From Mycolicibacterium sp. YH-1 (GTDB lineage Bacteria > Actinomycetota > Actinomycetes > Mycobacteriales > Mycobacteriaceae): 64,000 nucleotides of DNA. Numbering within the stretch: the stretch's first letter is position 1; every line of letters begins with the position of its first letter. The stretch spans positions 6,758,001-6,822,000 of the forward strand of contig NZ_CP092915.1 in the NCBI RefSeq assembly GCF_022557175.1. The letters run 5' to 3'. Positions 37,629 through 46,994 of this stretch are shown piece by piece. The notes below the pieces were generated by a model. The model did not search any database, was not told the DNA's origin, and worked only from the letters and a program-made list of their open reading frames with translations. A program made the position numbers and the translations under genes.

Positions 37629-38695
37629 AGCACTCCTCCGATATGTCGATCGGGACGGCGCGGGTGCTGGCTCCCTCCGGCGCCCTGCCGCAGGCCGCCG
37701 AGAAGTTGTCCACTGCAGGCCCTTTGGCGGCCAGTGAGATCGAGATCGACGTCTCCTATCTGAACCTCGACTCGGCCAGCTACCGGGACCTCACCGAAGT
37801 GCACGGGCACGACGCCCAACGGATACGGGCCGAGGTTCTCGCCATCGTCGCCACAACCGGCAAGATGGCCAACCCGCGTACCGGCTCGGGCGGCATGCTG
37901 GTCGGCCGGGTGAGCGCGGTCGCCGACGCAGCGACATGCGCGCCCTATCGCGTCGGCGATCGGGTCGCCACGCTGATCTCGCTGACCGCAACGCCTCTCG
38001 AGATCCGCGACACACTCGAGCGGTGGGACACCAAATCAGAGGTGGTCCCGCTGTCAGCGCGGGCGATCGTCGCCGCACCTCGGATGATCAGCGCACTGCC
38101 CGATGACCTGCCGCAGGAACTGGCGCTGGCGGTCCTCGATGTCTGCGGCGCCCCGGCGCAGGCCGAGCGCATCCTGTCGCGGCCGCTCGACTCCGGTCCG
38201 GTCCGACAACTGCTCCTGCTCGGCGGCGGCAAGAGCGCGGTGCTCTCGGCGGCGGTCGCACGTCGGCGCGGAGTGCAGGCGGTGTGCGTGGTGCCCTCGG
38301 TGGGCGAGGCCGAGCGGCTCCGCGAGTTGGCGTTGTTCGACACCGTCCTGGTGGCCGATGCCACCGATCCGGTCGGCGTACGCAGGGCACTCGACGAGCA
38401 TTCGGGGCCGGCCGATGTGACATTCGTGTGCGTCAACGCCCCGGGGTGTGAGCACGCTGCCCTACTGGCGACCCGCGAGGGCGGCGCCGTCCTCTACTTC
38501 TCGATGGCAACCAGTTTCCCGGCCGTGGCACTGGGCGCCGAGGCGCTGTGCCGGGATCTCGACCTGTTCATCGGGTCCGGTTACGTGCCCGGTCACGCGG
38601 AGCTGGCGCTGCAGATCGTGCGCACCGATCCGGCCGTTCGCAGCTTCTTCGACCTTCACCTGCCCGCCCGAACGATCAGCAAGGGAATGAGATGA
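37625..38695 (+). CDS. kdd: L-erythro-3,5-diaminohexanoate dehydrogenase
   Basis: 356 residues from the GTG overlapping the TetR stop; an ATG six codons on (37643) is an alternative. It oxidises 3,5-diaminohexanoate to 3-keto-5-aminohexanoate with NAD(P), releasing ammonia. The family is recognised by the N-terminal GTARVLAPSGALPQAAEKL, VLAIVATTGKMANPRTGSGGML, and GRVSAVADAATCAPYRVGDRV, then a Rossmann domain with LLLLGGGKSAVLSAAVA. The glycine motif is of the medium-chain alcohol dehydrogenase-related type. It is followed by kal and kce with 4-nt overlaps. The lysine 2,3- and beta-lysine 5,6-aminomutases that would feed it are not in this window. Confidence 0.88.
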   Translation: MKHSSDMSIGTARVLAPSGALPQAAEKLSTAGPLAASEIEIDVSYLNLDSASYRDLTEVHGHDAQRIRAEVLAIVATTGKMANPRTGSGGMLVGRVSAVADAATCAPYRVGDRVATLISLTATPLEIRDTLERWDTKSEVVPLSARAIVAAPRMISALPDDLPQELALAVLDVCGAPAQAERILSRPLDSGPVRQLLLLGGGKSAVLSAAVARRRGVQAVCVVPSVGEAERLRELALFDTVLVADATDPVGVRRALDEHSGPADVTFVCVNAPGCEHAALLATREGGAVLYFSMATSFPAVALGAEALCRDLDLFIGSGYVPGHAELALQIVRTDPAVRSFFDLHLPARTISKGMR

Positions 38696-39069
38696 CCCAG
38701 ATAGTCCACCGCAGGTATGTCTCGCACGGCGACGCGCACTACGCAGGCGGCCTCGTCGACGGCGCCTTCGTGATGCGAATCTTCGGTGAGGTGGCCACCG
38801 AGCTCAGCATTCTCACCGAGGGCGACGAGGGCCTGCTGGCCGGTTACGAGGTCGTCGACTTCCACGCACCGGTGCTGGCCGGCGATCTACTGGAGGTCAC
38901 CGGGCGAATTGCCTCAGTGGGCAGGCGCAGCCGACGCCTTGAACTCGAGGCACATGTGACCTCACGCGCGGACCCGACACACCGCGAGTCCGGCGCGATC
39001 TGCCTGGCCGAGAAGAAGCTGGTGACCAGTGCGGTCGCGGTGCTCGTCGTACCGGGATCCGACAGGTGA
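38692..39069 (+). CDS. kal: 3-aminobutyryl-CoA ammonia-lyase
   Basis: 125 residues; ATG overlaps the kdd stop. A single-domain hotdog protein: RYVSHGDAHYAGGLVDGAFVMRIFGEVATELS, GYEVVDFHAPVLAGDLLEVTGRI, SRRLELEAHVTS. The YVSHGDAHYAGGLVDGA start is the recognisable feature of Kal. The reaction is elimination of ammonia from 3-aminobutyryl-CoA giving crotonyl-CoA, which enters beta-oxidation. Its place between kdd and kce supports the call over a generic thioesterase. Confidence 0.87.
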   Translation: MTQIVHRRYVSHGDAHYAGGLVDGAFVMRIFGEVATELSILTEGDEGLLAGYEVVDFHAPVLAGDLLEVTGRIASVGRRSRRLELEAHVTSRADPTHRESGAICLAEKKLVTSAVAVLVVPGSDR

Positions 39070-39884
39070 GCGCTCTGTTCATCACCGTGGCGCCAACCGG
39101 CGCCGAATCCGGCCCACAGGACAATCCACACATACCGCTACAGCCCGAACAGATCGTGGCAGAGGCGGTCGCCTGCGAGCAGGCCGGCGCTGCGCTGATC
39201 CACATCCACGGCCGTGATCGCGACGGGCAGTCGACACTGGACCACGCCGTGTTGGCGGAGATCGTGGCCGGGGTACGGGAAAAGACAGGCCTGATCGTGC
39301 AGCTGTCGACCGGCGGCAGTGTGCGCGACCCGTTCGAATCGCGGCTGCGGGTACTCGAGTTGGAGCCTGAGTCGTGTTCGCTGACCTGCGGCACGGTGAA
39401 CTTCGGGACAGAGGTGTTCGCCAACCCGCTGACGTTCATCGAGGAGCTGTACCAGGGTGCGCTCGAGCGTGGCATCCTGCCGGAGTTCGAGTGTTTCGAC
39501 TTCGGCCACATCGCCACCCTGCATCGGCTGCTGGATCGCTTCGGCGCGCCGAAACAGGGTGTGGTGCACTGCAATCTGGTGATGGGGGTACCCGGTGGCA
39601 TGCCGGGCGATTCGCGCACGCTGGTGGCGGCCCAGGCCGCCCTGCCGCAGGGCTGCTCGTGGTCGGCCACCGGCATCGGCCGCTCGACCCTGCCGGTGCT
39701 GATGACCACGATGGCGATGGGCGGCAACGTGCGAGTCGGTATGGAGGACGTGCTGCGGTACTCCGCGCATGAACTGGTATCGGGCAACGTTCAATTGGTG
39801 ACTCGCGCAGCGGAACTGGCGGCCCTTGCCCAACACGATCTGATGGATGCGGAGCAGGCCCGAGCCGCGCTGGGCCTGACGTGA
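39066..39884 (+). CDS. kce: 3-keto-5-aminohexanoate cleavage enzyme (BKACE/DUF849)
   Basis: 272 residues from the GTG overlapping the kal stop. Metal-dependent barrel: LFITVAPTGAESG near the start, then AGAALIHIHGRD with the HxH zinc ligands, LSTGGS, SLTCGTVNFGTEVFAN and FECFDFGHIATLHRL with the conserved Glu. With acetyl-CoA it splits 3-keto-5-aminohexanoate into acetoacetate and 3-aminobutyryl-CoA. BKACE enzymes act on several beta-keto acids, but the adjacent kdd and kal make the lysine-pathway activity the best choice. Last gene of the operon, 5 bp from the convergent GT39 gene. Confidence 0.9.
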   Translation: MSALFITVAPTGAESGPQDNPHIPLQPEQIVAEAVACEQAGAALIHIHGRDRDGQSTLDHAVLAEIVAGVREKTGLIVQLSTGGSVRDPFESRLRVLELEPESCSLTCGTVNFGTEVFANPLTFIEELYQGALERGILPEFECFDFGHIATLHRLLDRFGAPKQGVVHCNLVMGVPGGMPGDSRTLVAAQAALPQGCSWSATGIGRSTLPVLMTTMAMGGNVRVGMEDVLRYSAHELVSGNVQLVTRAAELAALAQHDLMDAEQARAALGLT

Positions 39885-39889
39885 CGCCG

Positions 39890-41785
39890 CTACGGCTGCT
39901 GTTGCGCTGACCGGCTCGGCTTCGACAGGTCCCACACGAGCGTCTTCCCGACCTGCATGGCGGGAAAGTTCGCCGCCACCCAGCGTGCGATATCGGCGTG
40001 GCTGCGCGGTGTCCGCCCCGGGCCTCGGCCAATCGTGTTCGCCGAGACGTAGTACGACACCCGGTGCGCGGCAACGTCGTCCTGGAACTGCGCCAGGGTG
40101 GGCACCGGATCGGTCCCGGAGAACCCACCGATCGCCATGACCGCGGTATCCGATGACAGTTCCAGTGCCGCAGCGTTTGATGATCGATCGACTGCGGCCG
40201 ACCACGGGGTGTGGGTGGCCCTGAGCATCGACTCCAACGGCGCGCTGTTGACACCGCGGGCGAATGTTGTGACATGACCGGGGCGCGGCGGGCCCACCGA
40301 AGGTCCCCCACCCTGGTGCGCCGCACCGACAGTCGCCATGGTGTAGGCCCCCGAACCGGCCATAGCGCCCATCACCGCTATCACCGCGAGCGCCGCCGCG
40401 AACCCTCGCCGCCGCGCAGCCAACGTGCCGATCAGCGCCAGTGACGCCGCGGCTGTCAACCCCAGCACCGCCCACCGCAGGCCGGGCAACCACCCCACGT
40501 TGCGGCCAAGGACCCACCAGCTCCACACCGCCGTGCCGAGCACCAGCACCACGAATCCGGCTCGATACCAACAATTCTCGCGTCGCACCCAGCATTGCTG
40601 CACTCCGATCGCGAACATGGCGGCGACCGCCGGGGCGATCGACAGGCTGTAGTACGGGTGGATCATTCCGTGCATATAGCTCAGCACCAGCCCATCGACC
40701 AGCAGCCAGCCGCCGAATATCACCGTCGCTGCGCGGATTCGGTCGGTGCGGGGCGCGCGTCCCCGGGCGATGATTACCAGCACGGCCGCCAGCAGCGCAG
40801 CGGGGACCAGCCAGCCGATCTCATAGCCGAACTCGCCGCTCAACAACCGGGACCAGCCCTGGGACTGGGCACCGAAGACACTCATCGCGGCGGGCTTGCT
40901 GAGACCAGCTGTGGGCACATCGTGATTGCGGCCCAGGATTCGGGCGACACCGTTGTAGCCAAACACCAGGTTCATGAAGCTGTTGTCGGTCGACCCGGCG
41001 AGGTACGGCCGCGACGACGCCGGCCACCACATCGTCAGCAACACGAACCACCCCGCCGCGGCGGCGAACGAAGCCGCACCGCCCAGCAGGTGCACCAGCC
41101 GGGTCCGCAGTGGCACCGGTGCCGCGAGCAGATACGCGGCAGCCAGCGCGGGCACGACCATGACGCCCTCGAGCATCTTGGCCAGGAACGCGCAACCCAG
41201 CGCCAGGCCCGCCAACGCCAGCCACCGCGCGCCGTGCCGGTCGATAGCGCGCACCGTGCAGTACGCGGCCGCGGTCATCGCCAGCACCATCACCGCATCG
41301 GGGTTGTTGAACCGGAACATCAACGCAGCCACCGGGGTCAGCGCCAGCGCCGCACCCGCGAGCAACCCGGCCCAGGGCCCGCTGACCCGGGCGACGGCCG
41401 CGTAGAGAAGCCCGACGGCGCCGACGGCCATCAGGGCCTCGGGAATCAGCATGCTCGCGCTACTGAACCCGAACAGCTGACCGGACAGTCCCATCACCCA
41501 CTGCGACAGCGGCGGCTTGTCGACGGTGATGAAGTTCTGCGGGTCCAGGGAGCCGAACAGCAGTGCCTCCCAGTTTGTGGCGCCAGCCGAGGCGGCGGCC
41601 GCGTAGAACTGATTTGCCATGCCATTGACCGTGATTCGCCACATATAGAGCACGGCGGTCCCGACCAGCAGCGCCACCACACCCACCCGATGCCACGACG
41701 AGGGAGCGGATCGGGCGGGCACGACTGGTTCGGCGGGCGGCTCGGTGCCGAGGGTGAGCAGCGCTGTCGTCACATGCCCAGTCAC
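39890..41785 (-). CDS. Glycosyltransferase family 39 (ArnT/PMT-like) membrane protein
   Basis: 631 residues from a GTG at 41785 (another GTG at 41773). Some 11-12 membrane helices are followed by a soluble C-terminal domain of about 130 residues (SVGPPRPGHVTTFARGV to the end) with FARGVNSAPLESMLRATHTPWSAAVDRSSNAAALEL. The first loop has NFITVDKPPLSQWVMG, the acidic-KPP motif of polyprenyl-phosphate-dependent transferases. The HPYYSLSIAPAVAAM loop is also typical. Predicted to glycosylate a lipid or protein at the outer membrane face from decaprenyl-phosphate sugars; the acceptor is unknown. Confidence 0.88.
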   Translation of the reverse strand: MTGHVTTALLTLGTEPPAEPVVPARSAPSSWHRVGVVALLVGTAVLYMWRITVNGMANQFYAAAASAGATNWEALLFGSLDPQNFITVDKPPLSQWVMGLSGQLFGFSSASMLIPEALMAVGAVGLLYAAVARVSGPWAGLLAGAALALTPVAALMFRFNNPDAVMVLAMTAAAYCTVRAIDRHGARWLALAGLALGCAFLAKMLEGVMVVPALAAAYLLAAPVPLRTRLVHLLGGAASFAAAAGWFVLLTMWWPASSRPYLAGSTDNSFMNLVFGYNGVARILGRNHDVPTAGLSKPAAMSVFGAQSQGWSRLLSGEFGYEIGWLVPAALLAAVLVIIARGRAPRTDRIRAATVIFGGWLLVDGLVLSYMHGMIHPYYSLSIAPAVAAMFAIGVQQCWVRRENCWYRAGFVVLVLGTAVWSWWVLGRNVGWLPGLRWAVLGLTAAASLALIGTLAARRRGFAAALAVIAVMGAMAGSGAYTMATVGAAHQGGGPSVGPPRPGHVTTFARGVNSAPLESMLRATHTPWSAAVDRSSNAAALELSSDTAVMAIGGFSGTDPVPTLAQFQDDVAAHRVSYYVSANTIGRGPGRTPRSHADIARWVAANFPAMQVGKTLVWDLSKPSRSAQQQP

Positions 41786-41855
41786 GCATCACTACCCTGC
41801 GTCGACCTGTGAATGACCCGCCAGGCTGCTGCGAGTTGGGCGGTGGCGCCCGGGC

Positions 41856-43145
41856 TCAGGCCAGGAGTCTGACGATCGACGCCATCGGGATCGGCAGCCA
41901 GCCAGGCCGATACCTGGCCTCGTAGCCCGCCTCGTAGGTCGCCTTGTCGATTTCGTACGCCGCGAGGACACCGGCGGAGTCGCGTGGATCAGCGCCCGAT
42001 GTTGCGGCATAGCCCCGACAGAACGACGCGCAGTTGCGGTCCACCCAATCCCTGGCGCGCGCCGCGATGCGGCTGTCGGCCGCGTGTTCGACGAGACGTT
42101 GATGGGCGGCATAGTCATAGGACCGAAGTACGCCGGCGACATCGCGCAGTGGCGAGTCCGGGTGGCGCCGTTCGGTCAGCGGCTGGCCGGGTTCGCCCTC
42201 GAAGTCGATGACCAACCAGCCCCGTGACGTTCTGAGCACCTGGCCGAGGTGCAGGTCACCGTGCACCCGCTGCACGATGACGGTCTCGTCGGCGAGCTTG
42301 CGGTAGCGCTCCTCGATGAGGTCGCGGTGCGGTTGCAGTGCGGGCACCTGGCCGGCCACGACGTGTAGGCGTGCCACCAGGGCGTCGACGGGGAACGGTT
42401 CACGCGCGGTACCCAGCGCGGCGGCCAGGGTTTCGTGTACGGATGCCACGGCTTGGCCCAGGCGGTAGGACTCCTCGCAGAACTCGGCGGCGGCCTCGGA
42501 TTCGGCCGCAGTGTCAGATTCGTCGTCGGCGAGCAGGCTCCGCGTGTCCGATGTGGCCATATCCCATCCCTCGGTGGAGCCCGCGGCGAACTCGGTCACC
42601 ATGCCCAGCGCGTAGTGCTCACCGTCGAGGTCGGTCTCGATGGACCCCAGCAGGCGAGCCACATGCGGATTGCCCGCGCGGGCCAGGACGCGGTTGAGTT
42701 CGATATCGGGGTTGATGCCCGGGGTGACACGGCGGAACACCTTGAGGATCGCCGCGTCATCGAAGACGACGCTGGTGTTGCTCTGCTCGGCGCCCATGAC
42801 GCGCGGCACCGCGTCAAGGGGTAGTGCGACATCGGGTTCGGGGATGAAGCGCAGCGGACCCACCGCCGCGGACCTGTCGACGAGTTGCAGCAGATGCGTC
42901 GCCGCGGCGGGGTCCGACAGCGCGTCGTGCACGTCACCGTCCGCGCGCGTCACCACCTGATAGCGGTCCGACGTGCCGTTCGTGTAGTCGGCGTCGAGCA
43001 GTACCAGCTTGAGATCTGCTGCCGTCTCGATGTCGGAGCCGTCACTCAACGGCACCGAGAGCGCCTCGATGATACCGCTCAGCTCACGTCCGCGACCGGC
43101 GTACCAGCGCTGCGAGGTCAGCCACTTCGCGAAGTCCACGGTCAC
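41856..43145 (-). CDS. mak: Maltokinase Mak (Pep2)
   Basis: 429 residues if the GTG at 43145 is used; in-frame GTG/TTG codons up to 43160 are alternatives. It phosphorylates maltose to maltose-1-phosphate, the donor for GlgE in alpha-glucan synthesis. Near-identity to M. tuberculosis Mak is visible in [35 protein letters not shown] and [20 protein letters not shown], then in [15 protein letters not shown], which contains the catalytic Asp, and [16 protein letters not shown]. treS, which usually precedes mak, is not upstream here; a proline-rich protein gene is. Confidence 0.95.
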   Translation of the reverse strand: MTVDFAKWLTSQRWYAGRGRELSGIIEALSVPLSDGSDIETAADLKLVLLDADYTNGTSDRYQVVTRADGDVHDALSDPAAATHLLQLVDRSAAVGPLRFIPEPDVALPLDAVPRVMGAEQSNTSVVFDDAAILKVFRRVTPGINPDIELNRVLARAGNPHVARLLGSIETDLDGEHYALGMVTEFAAGSTEGWDMATSDTRSLLADDESDTAAESEAAAEFCEESYRLGQAVASVHETLAAALGTAREPFPVDALVARLHVVAGQVPALQPHRDLIEERYRKLADETVIVQRVHGDLHLGQVLRTSRGWLVIDFEGEPGQPLTERRHPDSPLRDVAGVLRSYDYAAHQRLVEHAADSRIAARARDWVDRNCASFCRGYAATSGADPRDSAGVLAAYEIDKATYEAGYEARYRPGWLPIPMASIVRLLA

Positions 43146-43217
43146 AGTCTTCAAAGCTACCCACCGGCGCGTCGGTTGAATCACGCTGCGACGGCGGGCC
43201 CGACGCTCGCGGTGCTG

Positions 43218-44408
43218 TCACTGCAGGAAGCGGGCGGCGTCGGCGCGCAGATAGCGACCGGAGTTGGCCTGGCGGTAGCCGAGTACGCCGCCACTGGCCG
43301 TCAGTGCCAGCAGTCCCGCGAGGCCGGGGACGGCGATGACGGCGACTTCGGGGATGCGCGCGCTGCGCAGATACTGCGGATAGCCCTGGCGCAGTGCGGT
43401 GTTGCCGGGTCTGCCCAATCCGGCCGACATCGTGTTGGCCGGCGCTACCGAGCTCGTCGGCACCAATCCGGTCTGCGTCAGCGAACCCTTGATCTCCGCG
43501 GCCCGCACACCAGCGGATCCGGCGCCAATCACCTGTGGGGAGGCACCGGCGGGGATCGTCCGCTCGACGGGGCGTGGCGGCCCGATCCTCGGCATCGGCA
43601 TCGGCAGCGCCATCGGCGCCTGTAGCACCGGCATCGGGGGCATCGGGTCCGAACTCGACGCGCCACCACCGCTGGCCGGGCCTGTGCCGACGTATCCGCC
43701 GCCGGCGTCGGCGACCGGTGTCTCCTCGGTGATCCGCAGCGTCGGCTCCGGCGGCTTGGGTGGGAACGGGTTGTACGGGGCGATGGCCTCGGTGACCAGG
43801 GTGCCGACCTGGTTGAGGGTGGTGGTCACCGACGTGAGCGCCTTGAACGGGTCGGACAGATCGATCGAGAACTGGGTGGCCCGCGCGCCGGGACGGGTCG
43901 GCAGCGGGACGGAGAACGGCGAGACGAACGGCAGCTGCACGCGCGCGGTGTGCCAGGACGGCTTCTTCGCCGGCGGGTCAACTCGCGGGTCGACGACGAT
44001 CGGATCGACTGGTGACGGCTCCTTGGGCTCGCCCTCCACCGGCTCACCCTCGACCGGCTCACCACCGGGTTTGGGCTCGACCCACCCGGGTTCGACGCCG
44101 GCGATCGGAGGAACCCCGACGCTGAACTCCGGGACCAGTGGGCCCGGTGTCCGTCCGTTGCCAAAAACGGCGCGCGGGCGCTGCAGGAGGTCCCGAAGTT
44201 GGCCCAGTGGGCTCTTCACCGCGGGCACCGGCGGCTCCGTCGGTGGCGTTTCGCCGGGACCGCCGGGTTCGCTGGATTGACCGGAGCCGGGAGGGTTACC
44301 CGGATCCTCGGGTTCAGCCACCGCGACACCCGCACCCGCGCCACTCAAGATCAACACCGCGGCAAACACGCCGATGCTGAACGCGAAGCGTCGAGTCGGG
44401 GTCGGCAC
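43218..44408 (-). CDS. Secreted proline-rich envelope protein with C-terminal membrane anchor
   Basis: 396 residues. N-terminal signal peptide (RFAFSIGVFAAVLILSGAGAGVAVAEP, cleavage near AVA-EP). Residues 35-190 are rich in Pro, Gly and Glu, with a short repeat GEPVEGEPVEGEPKEP. A Met/Pro segment (PPMPVLQAPMALPMPMPRIGPPRP) follows, and near the C-terminus a hydrophobic stretch VAVIAVPGLAGLLALTASGGVLGY precedes the tail RQANSGRYLRADAARFLQ, so it is probably anchored facing outward. Function unknown. It lies upstream of mak on the same strand, where treS might be expected. Confidence 0.8.
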   Translation of the reverse strand: MPTPTRRFAFSIGVFAAVLILSGAGAGVAVAEPEDPGNPPGSGQSSEPGGPGETPPTEPPVPAVKSPLGQLRDLLQRPRAVFGNGRTPGPLVPEFSVGVPPIAGVEPGWVEPKPGGEPVEGEPVEGEPKEPSPVDPIVVDPRVDPPAKKPSWHTARVQLPFVSPFSVPLPTRPGARATQFSIDLSDPFKALTSVTTTLNQVGTLVTEAIAPYNPFPPKPPEPTLRITEETPVADAGGGYVGTGPASGGGASSSDPMPPMPVLQAPMALPMPMPRIGPPRPVERTIPAGASPQVIGAGSAGVRAAEIKGSLTQTGLVPTSSVAPANTMSAGLGRPGNTALRQGYPQYLRSARIPEVAVIAVPGLAGLLALTASGGVLGYRQANSGRYLRADAARFLQ

Positions 44409-44531
44409 AACCCTCTCGTTTCTGTTTTGACGGGTGCCAGACAGTCCGTTCCAGGCCGTCGGCCGTTAGCCGATTGTGGCATAAAGAACCACTTCAGGCG
44501 GTGAAAAGGTGACCGCGGATCGGATCGGGAT

Positions 44532-45341
44532 ATGGTTTCGAACGTGGCATCCCGTGACCACGGCGACCCGGGCGATGCCCCGTCGGTTCCGCCGGCCCTG
44601 ACTCCCATCGTCAACGACGTCCGCCCGACGGCCGCCGAGGAGGCGCGGACCATCGCCGCGTCGACCAACACCGGCACGCTCGCCACGCTGACCGCCACCG
44701 GTGATCCGTGGGCGTCGCTTGTCACCTACGGCCTCGACGGCGGAGCACCGGTGCTGTGCGTGTCGAACCTCGCCGAGCACGGCCGCAACCTCGCGGCCGA
44801 TCAGCGCGCCAGCATCTCGATCGTGGCGCCCGCGACGGACGCCGACCCGTTGGCCAACGCCCGAATCACTCTGGCCGGTGTGGTCTACAAGCCCGCCGGC
44901 GCCGCGCACGATGCGGCCCGCCAGGCACACCTGGACGCCGTGCCCGCTGCCAAGTACTACGTCGACTACAGCGACTTCACCCTGTGGGTTCTGCGCGTGG
45001 ACCGTGTGCGCTGGGTCGGCGGGTACGGCCGCATGGACTCGGCAAGCGGGCAGGACTACGCCGCGGCCTCACCCGATGCCGTCAGGCCCACGGCAGCCGG
45101 GGCCATCGCCCATCTCAACGCCGACCACGCGGACTCACTCGTGGAGATGGTCCGGGCCCTCGGCGGCTACCCCGACGCCACCGCCGCCGTCTGCACCGAT
45201 CTCGACCGCTACGGCATGGATCTGCGGGTGACGTGCCCCCGCGGTATCGCCTACACGCGGGTCGGTTACGCCAACCCGATCGACTCAGCCGATGAACTGC
45301 GCTCTGCCACAGTCGAACTCGCCCGCCGCGCACGAGGGTAG
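44532..45341 (+). CDS. HugZ-like split-barrel protein with DUF2470 domain
   Basis: 269 residues from ATG; a GTG four codons on is possible. N-terminal pyridoxamine-phosphate-oxidase-like barrel (TNTGTLATLTATGDPWASLVTYGLDGGAPVLCVSNLAEHGRNL) and C-terminal DUF2470 domain (IAHLNADHADSLVEMVRALGG). This architecture occurs in haem-utilisation proteins (HugZ/HutZ), including mycobacterial homologues. Haem binding or degradation is plausible but not shown. It ends 7 bp from the convergent metal permease gene, so haem and metal nutrition genes are neighbours. Confidence 0.85.
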   Translation: MVSNVASRDHGDPGDAPSVPPALTPIVNDVRPTAAEEARTIAASTNTGTLATLTATGDPWASLVTYGLDGGAPVLCVSNLAEHGRNLAADQRASISIVAPATDADPLANARITLAGVVYKPAGAAHDAARQAHLDAVPAAKYYVDYSDFTLWVLRVDRVRWVGGYGRMDSASGQDYAAASPDAVRPTAAGAIAHLNADHADSLVEMVRALGGYPDATAAVCTDLDRYGMDLRVTCPRGIAYTRVGYANPIDSADELRSATVELARRARG

Positions 45342-45348
45342 CCCTGCC

Positions 45349-46236
45349 TCAGACACCCACGCCATGCGTGTTGGGGTGTGGTTGGTGTCGCAGCTTCTTG
45401 CGTAGCCGTGTGGTGATCAGTCCCTGGTGGGGGCTGAGTAGATAGACGAGGGCGAAGGCTGCGCCGTTGGTGAGGACCACCATGGGGCCGGACGCGGTGT
45501 CGAGGTAGTAACTGATGTAGAGGCCGATCAGTCCGCAGGCCCCGGCGATCGCGGGGGCGATGACCAGCATGCGTCCGAAGCGATCGGTGAGTAGATAAGC
45601 GGTGGCGCCCGGCGTTATGAGCAGGGCGACGACGAGCACGACGCCCACGGCCTGAAGAGCCACCACAGCGGTGAGGGCGAGCAGTCCGAGCAGGGCCGCG
45701 CCGAGAAGTCGGGGGTTGAGACCGATGGCGTGTGCGTGGCTGGGGTCGAAGGCGTAGAGAGTGAAGTCGCGGCGCTTGTAGACCAGTACGACCAGCACGA
45801 TGGCGCCGAGGACGGCGACCTGGATCAGGTCGGAGCGGGAGACGCCCAGCAGGTTGCCGAAGATGATGTGGTTGAGGTCCACCTGACTGGGTGTGACCGA
45901 GATGAGCACCAGGCCGAGGGCGAACAGGGTCGTGAAGACGACGCCGATGGCGGCGTCCTCCTTGGTTCGACTGGTGTCGCGGACGATCCCGATGAGTGCC
46001 ACGGCGGTGAATCCGAAGATGATGGCGCCGAGGGCGAATGGTGCGCCGGCAATGTAGGCGAGAACGACACCGGGTAGCACGGCATGTGAGACGGCGTCGC
46101 CCATGAGTGACCATCCGATCAGCACCAGCCAGCACGACAGGGTGGCGCACACCACGGAGGCGATGAGGGTGGTGGCCGCGGCGCGGACCATGAACTCCAG
46201 GCGCATCGGCTCGATGAGGAATTCGAGGACGTTCAC
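45349..46236 (-). CDS. Metal ABC transporter permease (MntB/ZnuB family)
   Basis: 295 residues; ATG overlaps the ATPase stop (ATGA). About 8-9 helices, e.g. WLVLIGWSLMGDAVSHAVLPGVVLAYIAGAP, in which GDAVSHAVLPG is the conserved family segment. Other helices include AVVALQAVGVVLVVALLITPGATAYLL. Imports a divalent ion through the membrane together with the ATPase and lipoprotein encoded upstream. The C-terminus is basic with a KKLRHQPHPNTHG tail. Confidence 0.94.
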   Translation of the reverse strand: MNVLEFLIEPMRLEFMVRAAATTLIASVVCATLSCWLVLIGWSLMGDAVSHAVLPGVVLAYIAGAPFALGAIIFGFTAVALIGIVRDTSRTKEDAAIGVVFTTLFALGLVLISVTPSQVDLNHIIFGNLLGVSRSDLIQVAVLGAIVLVVLVYKRRDFTLYAFDPSHAHAIGLNPRLLGAALLGLLALTAVVALQAVGVVLVVALLITPGATAYLLTDRFGRMLVIAPAIAGACGLIGLYISYYLDTASGPMVVLTNGAAFALVYLLSPHQGLITTRLRKKLRHQPHPNTHGVGV

Positions 46237-46994
46237 TGAAGCTCCCGAGTTTCGTCGAGGATGTCTTCGTTGAGGATGTCTAGACCAAACGCGCGCGCGA
46301 GGTTGTGCGGCTGCAGCACGGCGCCGGGGTGGTCGTGCATCAGCACGGTTCGCATCAGCAGGATCGCCTCATCGGCGAGGTTGGGTAGCGCGTGCAGGTC
46401 GTGGGTGGAGATCAGGATGGTGGCGCCGTTGTCGGCGAGATCCCGCAGAAGGCGGCTGATGGTGGCCTCGCTGCGCTTGTCGACTCCTGCGAACGGTTCG
46501 TCAAGCAGCAGGACGTCGGCGCCTTGGGCAATGCAGCGGGCCAGGAACGCTCGTTTGCGTTGTCCGCCAGAGAGTTGTCCGATCTGGCGCTGCTGGTAGC
46601 CGGTGAGTTCGACGCGCTCCAACGCGTCGGCGGCGGCGTTGTGGTCGGTGGTGCGGGCCCGCCTGCCGGGGCCCATGTGTCCGTAGCGGCCGGTGAGCAC
46701 GACATCACGGACCGACAGCGGGAATGTCCAGTCGATGGCCTCACTTTGGGGCATGTAGCCGACGACCCCTGCTTTGCGGGCCTGGGCGGGGGCACTCCCG
46801 TGGATGCGCACGGTTCCGGCGTCGGGGCGCAGCAGACCCATGATCGCCTTGAACAGGGTGGACTTGCCAGAGCCATTCATACCGACCAAACCGCAGACCC
46901 GACCCGGCTGGATTGACAGCGTCGCATCGAGGAGTGCGAGCACCGGCCCGTAGTGAACGGTGACCGAGTCCACCTCCAGCGCGGGCGCTGTCAT
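46233..46994 (-). CDS. Metal ABC transporter ATP-binding protein
   Basis: 253 residues; ATG overlaps the binding-protein stop (ATGA). Walker A GLVGMNGSGKSTLFKAIMG, signature QLSGGQRKRAFLARC, Walker B VLLLDEPFAGVDKRSE. The MPQSEAIDWTFPLSVRDVVLTGRYGHMG segment is characteristic of the Mn/Zn importer ATPases (MntB/SitB/ZnuC). Middle gene of the importer operon. Confidence 0.95.
   Translation of the reverse strand: MTAPALEVDSVTVHYGPVLALLDATLSIQPGRVCGLVGMNGSGKSTLFKAIMGLLRPDAGTVRIHGSAPAQARKAGVVGYMPQSEAIDWTFPLSVRDVVLTGRYGHMGPGRRARTTDHNAAADALERVELTGYQQRQIGQLSGGQRKRAFLARCIAQGADVLLLDEPFAGVDKRSEATISRLLRDLADNGATILISTHDLHALPNLADEAILLMRTVLMHDHPGAVLQPHNLARAFGLDILNEDILDETRELQ

Noticed and set aside
39138..40595. 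485-codon minus-strand frame
   Set aside because: It covers kce and the GT39 gene, both clear coding regions; its translation is Arg/Gly/His-rich shadow sequence.
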